Part shown: positions 21,359-31,884 of the stretch, one piece after another
Layout of the letters: every line of letters begins with the position of its first letter
Position numbering within the stretch: position 1 is the first letter of the stretch
NCBI GenBank assembly: GCA_000697335.1
Contig: JNEM01016124.1
Coordinates: 1-32,964, forward strand
Reading direction: 5' to 3'
DNA: 32,964 bases
Source: Conidiobolus incongruus B7586
Taxonomy: Eukaryota; Entomophthoromycota; Entomophthoromycetes; Entomophthorales; Conidiobolaceae
Notes under the pieces: model-generated
What the model was told of the DNA's origin: nothing
Databases searched by the model: none
The model's input: only the letters and a program-made list of their open reading frames with translations
Made by a program: the position numbers and the translations under genes

Positions 21359-22033
21359 ATGAGTGTTAACGGAGAAGCTGTTATATTAAACGATAGAGCT
21401 CAAGCTTTAGCTAGTTATCCTCACGCTCGTAAATTAAATGGTTTAATCTACGTCTCTGGTATTTCTTCCAGAAGATTTGATAATACGTAATTAGTTTATA
21501 TTTAATTATTTGATGATATATTAATTTGAAGTTGATTTAGATATGAAGGAGTAATAGTCAAATTATGCTATAATTATCTAAGTTATTAAATAATATTTTA
21601 GGTTACTACTCTCGAAGATGGAACTGTCAAATTAGATATTAAAGCTCAAACTAGAGCTGTAATTGAAAAGTAAGTGATTAATTAAATCAAATCTAATTTT
21701 GTCTCTTGATATTTAAATACTTGATACTAATATTTGACTGAATATCTCTAGTATTAAAGTGATTTTAGAACGTTCTGGAAGTAGTTTAAATCACTTAGTC
21801 GATTTAACCGTTTTCTTAGTCAATATGGAAGATTATAAAGGTTTTAACGAAGTAATATCTAATAGTATTCGTTAATTATTGATATATATTGATTGATATG
21901 TTTTATTATTTAGGTTTATAACGAATACTTTAAAGCAGAGACAGGGCCTTCTAGAACTACTGTTGCAGTTCATCAATTACCTAACCCTAATTTATTAATT
22001 GAAATTAAATCAATTGCTACTTATGATAATTAA
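21359..22033 (+). CDS. RidA/YjgF-family protein, 2-aminomuconate deaminase type
   Basis: The family uses a trimeric barrel fold. This subgroup hydrolyses 2-aminomuconate in breakdown of tryptophan-derived or nitro/aminophenol aromatics; general RidA proteins hydrolyse reactive enamines/imines. I read five exons: 21359-21486, 21541-21550, 21602-21669, 21752-21851 and 21914-22033. The introns are 54, 51, 82 and 62 nt, all GT-AG. The product is 141 aa. [20 protein letters not shown] (19-38), FDNTYEG (40-46), [20 protein letters not shown] (50-69), [11 protein letters not shown] (84-94) and [13 protein letters not shown] (113-125) follow bacterial 2-aminomuconate deaminases closely. Arg116 is the expected substrate carboxylate binder. 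The second exon is only 10 nt and supplies the last base of Thr43 plus Tyr-Glu-Gly. Skipping it would shift the frame and stop after 11 codons. No other kynurenine or aminophenol pathway gene lies nearby. The substrate is inferred. Confidence 0.88.
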
Positions 22034-22334
22034 ATAAACAGTAGTATTTTTATTATTTAAAAGCATTTAATACATTATATATACATTTATTCTCATTTCT
22101 TAATGATCAATTTATAAGTATTTTTTTCAAATACAATTCAATAAATTTCGAAAATATTTGTAAAACATTTAGAGCCTTCATAAATTATCCCATAAATTTC
22201 GATCAAAGAATCAAGAAAATTTATAAAGTTAAATGGACTGGGTTTTTATATTTATTCATCAATATCAAAAAAAATTTATTGAATATTACTAATAAATTGA
22301 TTTAATTACTCATATACAATATACCTTGCGTAAA
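22034..22334. other. Short gap between deaminase and TRAPPC12
   Basis: About 300 AT-rich bases that must contain the deaminase 3' UTR and the TRAPPC12 promoter. No motif stands out. Confidence 0.55.
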
Positions 22335-24596
22335 ATGGAACCTAGTGAACCAACTAAAAAGGAAGAACTTATAGATAATTTAGAAACCAATTTAGGTGAC
22401 AATGCTGAACTCAATACAGAAGAAGATCCCAATCAAACACAGGCAACTGAAGCCGAAACTGAAACCGAATCACAACAAACCAAAGAAGAACCTAATGAAA
22501 AGGTACCCAACCCCAAAGATTTATCCATACTAATATCGGATTTAAGTATGACGGACCCGTTTTCACTACCCCAACAAGATACTTTGAAAAATTCTGAAGA
22601 AAATAATACTGATACGTCTTTAGAATTGAATACCAGTCGCATTTCTAAGGAAATCGATTTGAGTTCCCTACCAGTTACTCCTACGGAAGTGAAATTTGAC
22701 GAGAGTGATATTCTCCAGAATGAAACTCAAGATAGTAAGGAAGATACGAGTTTGGAGGATCCTTTTTCGCCTCAGATTGATTCCCCTCAGATTGATAGTA
22801 TAATTGAAAGGGTGGGGGAGGATGTTGAAGAAGCTCAAGTGTAATGAATACTTTTTAGAAATATTTTGTCTATATTAATTGTTATATTTTTAGTGATTTA
22901 ACTTCCCCTAGTTCTATCAAACAGGATGAGAGTAATAACGTGTTGGAATCGATTCAACTTGATGAACCTCAACAAAAGTAAATTTATATTCATATAATTG
23001 TTTTGAGTGCCTTTAAATTCAGTACTTTTAATAGACGAACTAAAGAATTAGAACCACAATCAATCGTCACTAATGACCAATTAACTGAATTAGATTTAAA
23101 TACCAGTGAATTTAACTCAACAGATATTTCATTGTAAATATTATATAATTTAATATATTAACATAATTCACTAATTAATATTTTTAGAACCAACCCTGAC
23201 TTGGACAAAGAAATTGATAAATTACCCAACTTGGTGGACAATTCTCTATTCTTCGACATTCCATTAAATGATCCACTCCATGAACTCACTCAACTCCATC
23301 TTGGAGCACATGTACCAAAGTCCAATCGATATAGTGCAAACGATTTAGCAAACGATTTAGACCAATCGTGGCAAGCAGCCGCGCAAGAATTAGGGAACTC
23401 AAATCGCTGGCGCAGTTTAGTTGGATTCACGCGTCACAAACTCACCAACACCCCCAAACAAGACATTGACAGTATTATGAAACTGTGGGAATTTCGACTT
23501 ACCGCTCTCACAAAGATCAACCTCTACCAATTAGCATCAGCTGAACTGGACAAGTGGGGATCCATTTTGGGTAGCGGATACCGATACGAAACTTATCCCA
23601 ATTTATTCAGAAATCGCAAGGGCAATATGATTCCATTCTCCATTTTATTACTTTGGGGGCGATTACCCAGCTATTTGGGTAATGTTACGAAATCTTTGGA
23701 CAGATTGTATTCCCTCTTAATTTATTTGAAGAGTAACTGTCATTATTCATCAGATAACGAATTGAATGATCATTGTTTGTTGATTATTCAGTTGATTGTA
23801 GGACTTTTGGTTCATATCAAAGTAAGTTATAATATCATTATATATTGGTATTTTATTAATTGATATGATTAGGATTATTCTCAAGCTACACGGTTAATGA
23901 ATCAAATTATCCTAAAATTGGATTCTAATATTTACCTATGGTCTAATTTGGGGCGATTACATTTAATGGTAAATATACATATGATATTCATTATATAATT
24001 ATTAACACTATTTATTAGGGAGGAAATATTACGGCAGCGGGTGAAAGTTTTGAAAAATTAGAACAATTAACTCAAGATACTAAAGATCATGATATTATCT
24101 TATTAAATCAATTGAATAAGTAGTTTCACACTATTTACACAATACAATAATATTAACATTTGATTAGGAGCTTATTATTGATGGCTCAGGGGAATTGGGA
24201 TGATGCTCACAATTTATTATCGGAACTTTATCAGAATAATTTAAATGACATAACCGTAATTATTTTTATTTATATCTCTATTAATATATTAATGTATGTT
24301 TTATTAGATTGTAAATACTTTAGCTGTGAGTAAAGTTTATAAAGGACAACATGTCGAAGTAATTATGACAACAATAATTATAATGTAATATACTAATATC
24401 AATCAATTAGGCAATTCAAATGCTCCAATCCCATCTAGCTCAACCCGGCAGACCCGAAGAAGTGGGTATTATGAACTTATGTACATTATACGAACTTCAT
24501 ACAGATTTACACCAAAGCAAAAAGATCCAATTGTTGGAACAAGTTCACTTTAATTTAGGAGATGGTTTCCCTCTCAAAAATTTTAAATTAAATTAA
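22335..24596 (+). CDS. TRAPPC12: TRAPP complex subunit 12 homologue (TPR protein)
   Basis: TRAPPC12 is a TPR subunit of the TRAPPIII tethering complex, acting in ER-Golgi traffic and autophagy. I read nine exons: 22335-22840, 22894-22977, 23023-23133, 23188-23821, 23873-23968, 24019-24119, 24168-24255, 24308-24358 and 24411-24596. The product is 618 aa. Residues 1 to about 230 are acidic and Ser/Thr/Asn/Gln-rich with no fold. The conserved part starts near residue 290: WQAAAQELGNSNRWRSLV, KLWEFRLTALTKINLYQLAS, YRYETYPNLFRNRKGNMIPF and YLGNVTKSLDRLYSLL. TPR helices follow (MAQGNWDDAHNLLSELY), and the end GDGFPLKNFKLN matches the human GDSFNTQCLKLA. The intron after exon 6 uses the weaker donor GTAGTT. 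The intron before exon 3 has two in-frame acceptors (23022 or 23034). ATG 22335 is the first Met. S. cerevisiae lacks this gene. Confidence 0.9.
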
Positions 24597-25520
24597 ATTA
24601 ATAACAAATATACATAAGAATCACTATTCTAGTCTGATTTGATAGTTATCATTTACTCGTGTATATTGTTAAATAATTGAGATTAATTTCTATTATTAGC
24701 ATTAGTAAGTTTGTTATAATTAATATTTTTATATATTTCTTAAACAAATTTAAATACTTGGACACATAAAGATTATATTTAATATTGAAAAATTTTAGTT
24801 ATTTTAATGGGATGATTGGCTTAAATTAAATTATCTGAATTAATTTAACATTTTGGATTGATTAAACTTGAATAAAATATTTTAAATATTAATTTTTATT
24901 TTAATTTCAATCAACAATTTCAGTTTTCAAACATTTGAAACGAGTGAGTTTCATACTTATTTTATATGATTGAATTTAATTTTAATGATATTGACCTTAT
25001 TTTCTATGAATTAATGATCTAACTTGATTGATTATTGTTTATATTGATGATAAATGCTTAATAATGAATAATTCAATGATGTCATGGTTAATTGATGGTG
25101 AAAATTAATACATCTTTTTTTAACAATCTATTTTAATATTGATGTTGGTTATATTTAGTTTAAATAATTGATTTATATATTATCAAGTGATATCATATGA
25201 GTCATTTTTCCCATTATATAGGTTTTATATTGTTTTTATAAGATTAGATAGTCATTAATAAAGTTATTCTAATTATGAGGTTAATTAGTTAGTATTTTTT
25301 ATGATAATTAAGATATTAAGAAATTGGTTTCACAATTAAATAAAACTAAAGCGTATTTGGACAAACTTGTTTTCTCTTTCTAAAGTTTATTATTATTATT
25401 GAAAAGATCAATTTATTTAAAAATAATTTTTTTTCTTGCTTTTATTAAATTTATAATATATTGATCTTTTTTATTTAACAATATCTATAAAAAATAATTA
25501 TTTTTATTTCATTTATCCCA
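24597..25520. other. AT-rich upstream region of adenylyl cyclase
   Basis: About 900 bases holding the TRAPPC12 3' end and the cyclase promoter. TGATGTCA occurs near 25077, one base from the CRE/ATF site TGACGTCA, which is weak. No gene is seen. Confidence 0.55.
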
Positions 25521-25529
25521 TATATAAAA
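25521..25529 (+). promoter_or_regulatory. TATA box of adenylyl cyclase
   Basis: TATATAAAA lies 55 bases upstream of ATG 25576, so the 5' leader would be short (roughly 25 nt or less). The surroundings are AT-rich, which lowers the weight of the match. Confidence 0.4.
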
Positions 25530-25575
25530 TTTAACATATATATATTCAGCCTTGGTCTAAAAATAATAGCGTGTG

Positions 25576-28500
25576 ATGGACTCAAGTAATATACCGTATA
25601 ATAGTTTAAATCATTCCAATAATTATTCTACCAACAACTCTTCGGAACGTAAAAAGAAACCTAAAGAAAATAACGAAACTCCCAGCATATTTTCTTATTT
25701 ATTCGGTATTCATCATACTCATAACCCTAACCACAATCAACAACAACAGAACGAATTTCAAGAAATTCACGAAGAAAAAGCAGTCAACTTGATTAATTCT
25801 CAATTATTGTCATCCCAACCCAATTTAGATATTGCAGACTCCTCAACCGTGGATACCCATTCCAATAGTTTTAAAGAGCGTCACCGTTTAAGGTTTAGTT
25901 TTAGGAGGAAAAAGTCCAAATCGAATAAATCTTTAGAATTACCAGGTAATTACCAAAATATTATTTATAATAAAAATATTATTTATTTTATATTAGCAAA
26001 AAGATACAGTTATTGCTCTGACTCAGAGGTGAATATAGAAGAAAAACCTGTAATTTATTCGACGAAGAGAAGGGGTAGTGATACGCCAAACTCCAAGCAC
26101 TTATCTAATAACAACTCGCGTAATAATTTAAAAGATATGGTAAATTTTATTTTTATATTATATTCAATTTATGACTAATTAATATTATTTTATAGTTGAC
26201 AGATACTGCGAATGGTAATATATCAAAATTTAATTTAATATTATAACTGTAATTAATTATTTGTAGGTAAAAAAACGTTGAGTAGTAAACCGAGTACGGA
26301 ATCCATAAGGAGTGTGAAAAGGAACGGTTTACTAGTTCAAGACCCTTCTAAAAAGGGCGCCAACTGGTTTATAAAAAATTTGAGCGATACCAACGAGAGT
26401 AATTTAACAGACGACGCCCTTCCAGATTCCGACGATGGTCAAGATAAATTAGTAAGTCAAATCTCTGATTTTATCTCATAAATTATTAACTTCTTTTACT
26501 TAATTAGTATTGTATTCGTGTATTTCGTCCAGATTCCACATTTGCCACTATATCATGTGCGTTTAATACTACAGTGCCTCAACTATGTCAATTACTCGGG
26601 AGAAAATTTTTTATTGAAGATATTTCCAAATTTACCATTTATTTACAAAGGCGCAACCTAGAAAGAGCACTTCAACCTCACGAACGTCCGATTGCAATTA
26701 TGAAGAAAATGTTGGAGTCGATTGGTTACACGTCGCAGGATAAGATTCAGAATTTAGGTAGAGAAGATAATACGTATTACTTTCGTTTTATTTTTGATTT
26801 GGCTCAGATATATACAGTACAACCAGTAAACCAATTTTGATATTATATAATACACTATTTATTAATTTCAATTTAGCAACCAGATATTCCTGACAGACAT
26901 TCTGTAGATCTATCAACGCAAAACCTTCGACGACTTCCTTTTAATCTAACATCTAGAGCTCATGAAGTCTTAAAATTAGTTCTCTCCAAGAATCTGATGC
27001 TTGATTTTAGTTCTGATTATTTTCACACTTTTAGAAACTTAAAAGAGATTCACTTGTCTGAATGTGAACTCCAAACGGTGCCACCTTGTATTAAAGCACT
27101 TACGAATCTTGTTCACTTGAATTTATCTTCTAATCGCATTAAAGATATTGCTTCAGCTGGCCTTGAAAGCTTACATTACTTAACTTACATCAATTTAGCA
27201 AACAATCGCATTGAAAGTATCCCGCCGGACTTCAAACATTTAACCAATTTGACTACTTTAAATGTTTCCAACAATCGATTCGCCATCTTTCCAGAGACGA
27301 TATGTCTGATTAAAGGACTGATAGAGTTGGATATATCGTTTAACCAAATTCGTCAGATTCCACCATCTATATCCAATCTTAAGAATCTCACTACTCTAAT
27401 CTTAATTTCTAATGAACTTCATGGGTCTCTTCCTTCAAGTATCAGCCAACTGACAGAGCTTAGAGAACTGGATCTGAGAAAAAATATGATCTCTGATCCC
27501 AAATCTCTTTCATCGCTGCCCAAATTAGAAAAATTGTTTTGTGATTACAACTCCATTTCCATCTTTGAGTCATCCTTCCATTCTTTGGTTCAGTTGACTA
27601 TTAGTAAGAATTCCATTACGCAACTGCTATCCCCTCAAGTACCCGTTCAGACCCTCACATATTTGAACATCTCATCTTGCAAATTAGTTACACTTCCCGA
27701 TGATTTTTTCTCACTCCTTCCATCCCTGCTCAAAGTGGTTTTGGACAATAATCTGCTTGTTTCATTACCCAATTCAATTCAATCTTTATCTTCCCTAGAA
27801 TATTTGAGTTGTTCTAATTGCGATTTGTCATCATTACCGAATGACATTTCCAATTTACAGAGTTTAGTAACGTTGGATCTCCATGGTAATAATTTGAAAT
27901 CTATTCCTCAATCCATATGGACTCTCAGAAAACTCAATTCACTTAATGTCAGTTCTAACTTACTTGAAACTTTCCCCAATCCTCAGTTGGTGAGTAAGCA
28001 GGACGGTTTCACATCCCAGCATACTAAATCTGATTCGCAAAAGTCAGAAGAGTTTGAGACGCCGCCGCTAGCGTTTTGCTTACAAACACTATTCTTGGCT
28101 GACAATCGATTGGACGATGTCGTATTTGAGCCTCTTTCCTATCTTACAGGATTGAAAGCACTCAATTTAAGCTATAACGATTTGACAGAAATTCCTCACG
28201 GAAGCCTATCTCCAATGTCCAACTTATCGGAGCTGTACTTATCAGGCAATCAATTCACCAGTCTTCCATCCGAAGAATTCGTATGTTTGAGAGGTCTTCA
28301 AACCCTTTATCTCAACGGCAACAAACTACAAAACCTACCCTCCGATTTGAGAAAGAACAACAAATTACATACATTAGATTTGGGCAGTAACTTTTTAAAG
28401 TACAATATTACCAATTGGCTCTATGATTGGAATTGGAATTGGAATTTGGAATTGATCTATTTGAATCTATCAGGAAATAGACGTTTTAAAATCGAACCTA

Positions 28501-30758
28501 ATCATGCAGATAATTTCAGTGCTAAAAGTCGTAATTTATCGGATTTCAGTACCTTGAAAAAGTTATCAGTATTAGGATTGATGGGTGTATCTTACGTGAT
28601 AACTCTGCCTAAAGAAACACCTGATAAAAGGATTCGAACCGAGTCTTTGGAAATTAATCAGATGGGGTATGGCTTAGCGGATGCGTTGGCGAAGAAAGTG
28701 TCATCCAATCATCTCTGGACATGGGATTTGGCCATTAGCAATTTTGGTAAGCGAGAAGATTCCGCTATTTTTGCGATTTTTGATGCACATATCAATCCTC
28801 TTTACGGGTCAAGAATCACTAAGTTCTTGAATGATTACTTTCCTCATCAATTTCTTGCGGAGCTTGCAAAGTTGGATCCGAATAATAGGGATGTCTCGCT
28901 GGCCATTCGTCGTTCGTTCATCAATTTGAATAAGGAACTGGGCTCCACTGGCGTTGAGGAATATAGCCAAATGGGCGCTTCAGCTATTGTAGCGTATGTG
29001 GAAGGTACCATACTCTATGTGGCGAATGCAGGTGATGCGGTCGCTGTGATTTCAAGGAATGGTGGTATAGCTCAACTGGTTTCCACAAGGCATACACCAT
29101 GGAGTACCAGTGAAATCCAACGTATTCGCAACTCTAAAGGGTTAATATCACCACAGGGACTTTTGAACGGCATCTCAGAAATCTCGAGAGGATTTGGCCA
29201 TTTCAAACTCTTACCTCTAATTAATGCAAACCCCTTCATCAAAAAGATTGAACTCTCCGATCATGACGAATTCATCATCCTCGCCAGTCGCAGTCTGTGG
29301 GATTTGATGACATATCAAACCGCTGTAGATATTGCTCGAACTGAAAGGGATGATCTACTCTATGCCGCCCAAAAAGTCAGAGATTTCGCGATTGCCTACG
29401 GTGCAGACGAAGGCCTCGTGGTGATGATTATCGGTGTTGGTGATCTATTCGATCAACCTTTTCAAGTGGCCAAGCCTGGAAATTCCTTGAACAATAATCA
29501 ATGGCCCGAAGGGGTTGGAATTCGCATTTCCGAGCATCGTAGCGAAGAAGCAGGATTCTCTCACAATTGGAAGCGATCCAGACGTCCCAAACAAGCTGTC
29601 CACGGTGACTCCATCATGAATCGCTTGAATCCAGAAGTGGAAGCGCCAACCGGTCAAGTTGCTTTAGTGTTTACGGATATTAAAAACTCTACGCTACTTT
29701 GGGAGACTTTGCCAACTGCTATGCGTACAGCGATCCGTATCCATAATTTAACAATGCGAAGAATTCTACGTACTTATGGTGGATTTGAGGTCAAGACGGA
29801 AGGTGATGCTTTCATGTTGTCATTCCCCACTGTAGCCTCTGCTCTATTATGTTGTTTATCAGTTCAGCTGCACCTATTACAAGAAGATTGGCCTCAACAA
29901 ATTTTGGACTCTGAAGAAGGGAAGGAAGTGTATAACCATGGATTTTCCAATGAACTTATATACAGAGGATTGTCAGTTCGAATGGGCATTCATTGGGGTA
30001 CGCCGGTATGCGAAGTAGATCCCACTACTCTTCGTATGGATTACTTTGGTCCAATGGTAAACAGGGCTGCCAGAATTTGTGGTGCAGCAGACGGTGGTCA
30101 GATTTGTATGAGTTCGGATGTGGTTGCAGAAATTAAAGCATTAGAATCGATGATTGGACACGAGGAATCCAATGCTAAACTCCCTAGAGACGTTCGATTG
30201 TTGAAAAAGATCGGATTTTGCATCGTTGAGATAGGAGAACGCAAGCTCAAAGGTCTTGAAAAGGCAGAAACTCTCTCCCTAGTCTTCCCAAGTTCGCTCA
30301 TGGGACGTTTGCACTACACTAAACTCGACAATTTGGAATCGACTCAGACTACCATGTTTGCTACACCTCAAACTCAGACTTTAGACCCTACAGCGATACG
30401 AACCTTGGGCTACCAATGCCTTCGTCTAGAGCGACTCGCGTGCGAAAATGTAGTGGCCAACCCCGTGTCCCAAATGGATCTGCTCAACAACTTTCTGAGT
30501 TTCCAAATTCGTGATGATGCCACTGATACTGATCTCGTCAATCTCCTCGACAGCTTAATTGTACGCGTTGAGAATGTTGTGTCAACGCTCTACCTCAGTC
30601 AAATTCACCAGCTAATGACCCTATCCAAACTAGCGGAGACGCCCAACGAAATCGAATCAATATCCACGACTCTTGCAGAAATCCTCAAAACCATCTCAGA
30701 ATACCAAGCTCACAAGAGTTTGATATCGGGAGGTCAATCCAGCGTAAGATTCTTTTAA
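25576..30758 (+). CDS. CYR1: Adenylyl cyclase, fungal Cyr1 type (RA, LRR, PP2C-like, class III cyclase)
   Basis: It makes cAMP from ATP at the membrane periphery and feeds protein kinase A. I read six exons: 25576-25945, 25997-26139, 26196-26214, 26267-26451, 26508-26825 and 26877-30758. The product is about 1638 aa, near the 1692 of S. pombe Cyr1. Residues 1-238 are polar and low-complexity. A Ras-associating domain follows at about 240-335 (YCIRVFRPDSTFATISCAFN, HERPIAI, LESIGY). Leucine-rich repeats run from about 360 to 915, one being LTTLNVSNNRFAIFPE. A PP2C-like domain spans about 941-1200 (FDAH, MGASA, ANAGDAVAV, LASRSLWDLM). The cyclase domain spans about 1269-1430: FTDIKNST (metal Asp1279), EVKTEGDAF (Lys1318, metal Asp1322), MDYFGPMVNRAARI (Asp1400, Asn1407, Arg1411). 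A helical tail follows. The metal and base-binding residues are all present, so it should be active. The 19-nt third exon and the last donor (GTACAA or GTAAAC) are the least certain. Confidence 0.95.
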
Positions 30759-31240
30759 AATCTATACTACTGTACTCATCAATACCTTACATCAAAACAT
30801 AAATGTTTTTTACTGTACTTTACCCCTCCAAAAAATTTATCGTTAGTTATTATGTACTATATTACTCTCAAAAAATATAGATCCCTCAAATTTAATTATT
30901 TTTCATTGATTATTATTATTATTTGGTTTTTTAATAAATGGTTATTATCTAGGTTTTTTAATTTATATTCAAATATCAATTACTCAATAAATTTCAAATT
31001 ATAAATCAATTTAACAATTTAGTAAATTTAATCCAAATTTCACTGATTAAATTGGATTTTTGTAATATTTTGAAATGAAAGCTATAAACTTTATATTATT
31101 ATATAATTTTCAATTTAATTTTATTTGATAAATAATGTTGTGAAAATTTGAAAGTTTGGGGAATCCAAATTGTAGGACTATCTGAGGACAACCACTCAAA
31201 ATAATGAATCAAATACTCATTCCAGTCCATGCAAAGACCA
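30759..31240. other. AT-rich gap after adenylyl cyclase
   Basis: Cyclase 3' UTR and spacer. From about 31150 the sequence becomes less AT-rich. A run of four T on the minus strand at 31198-31201 is the nearest Pol III stop for the tRNA-Gly, about 40 bases past its end. Confidence 0.55.
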
Positions 31241-31311
31241 TGCAATGGCGGAGAACCGAACTCCGGTCTACCGCGTGGCAGGCGGTAATTATACCACCAA
31301 ACCACCATTGC
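31241..31311 (-). tRNA. tRNA-Gly (anticodon GCC)
   Basis: A 71-nt tRNA on the minus strand. The acceptor stem GCAATGG/CCATTGC is fully paired, with discriminator A (31241). The D region GGTTTGGTGGTATAATTACC is followed by the anticodon stem ACCGC/GCGGT with loop CTGCCAC. The anticodon GCC is at 31279-31277. The T arm CGGAG-TTCGGTT-CTCCG is perfect. It matches eukaryotic tRNA-Gly(GCC), including the short variable loop. It has no intron. The immediate 3' flank lacks a T run; the first TTTT is about 40 bases away, so the primary transcript may have a long trailer. Reading frames over this region on the same strand are artefacts. Confidence 0.95.
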
Positions 31312-31644
31312 TCATATACCTTATGACAATTGTTACCTGATTCATACCTTTTCTCACTCAAAATCAGTACCAAGTCCCCAATCAGCCAAATTATGCCATA
31401 TTGATATTTCGCCAACCCCATATCCGAGTGACCCCACTATTACCCATTTGCAGCGTACTTTGACAACGTTTTTCACTTAATTCAAAAAAGGACTTCTCTT
31501 TTTTACAAATAAACCTTTTTCCCTACTTCCAAAAACCGCCCTCTTAGTATACTCAAGTAGCTGTCTATAGCTCCACTTGAGTCAACTTCTATTATTCACT
31601 CTACACTCGTTCCTACTGGTATTTTGTGATTCTGTCCCCTTAGT
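31312..31644. other. Upstream region of the 79-codon reading frame
   Basis: This stretch is less AT-rich and somewhat pyrimidine-rich, like a fungal promoter or 5' leader. It contains a large imperfect palindrome at 31551-31582, listed separately. No TATA box is obvious. Confidence 0.45.
31551..31582. promoter_or_regulatory. Interrupted palindrome / hairpin
   Basis: ACTCAAGTAGCT, a 6-base centre, then AGCT-CC-ACTTGAGT. The two arms pair over 12 bases with a two-base bulge. It lies 63 bases upstream of the ATG at 31645, so it could be an operator-like site for a dimeric regulator or an RNA hairpin in the leader. Confidence 0.4.
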
Positions 31645-31884
31645 ATGCCGGATCCTTACACCACCACTGTTGCTACTGGTCTAGTCGCTCTTTTCAACGC
31701 CCCGTTTACAAGTGATCATGACTGGGTAGCCAGGAAACTGATCATTGGCACTCTACTCCAGCTGGTAGGTACCATGCTTCACAATGTGGCCTATACAATG
31801 ACTGTGTCGGTGTCCTCGATAACGCTCCAAGAGCTAATAGCCGCGACATGCTTCATAATAGTTGTTATAAAACTAATTTTATAA
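31645..31884 (+). CDS. Small hypothetical membrane protein or partial gene
   Basis: Seventy-nine codons beginning MPDPYTTTVATGLVALF. Two hydrophobic segments could be membrane helices: about residues 31-53 (KLIIGTLLQLVGTMLHNVAYT) and about 60-79 (LQELIAATCFIIVVIKLIL). Most codons end in C or G, unlike the AT-rich flanks, and this favours real coding sequence. The last eight codons are abruptly AT-rich, and the sequence stays so to the window end. This suggests that the true coding part stops near 31855: either the frame is a first exon whose continuation I cannot find, or the gene is cut off. I find no convincing donor site at that edge and do not recognise a family. Treat it as hypothetical. 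Confidence 0.4.
   Translation: MPDPYTTTVATGLVALFNAPFTSDHDWVARKLIIGTLLQLVGTMLHNVAYTMTVSVSSITLQELIAATCFIIVVIKLIL

Noticed and set aside
28630-28640. Perfect Pol III B-box (GGTTCGAATCC on the minus strand)
   Set aside because: It lies inside the cyclase coding sequence. The flanking bases do not pair into a T stem and no acceptor stem or A box is present, so it is not a tRNA.
31099-31421. Two overlapping minus-strand frames near the tRNA-Gly
   Set aside because: Both run through the tRNA gene, which fully explains the sequence there.
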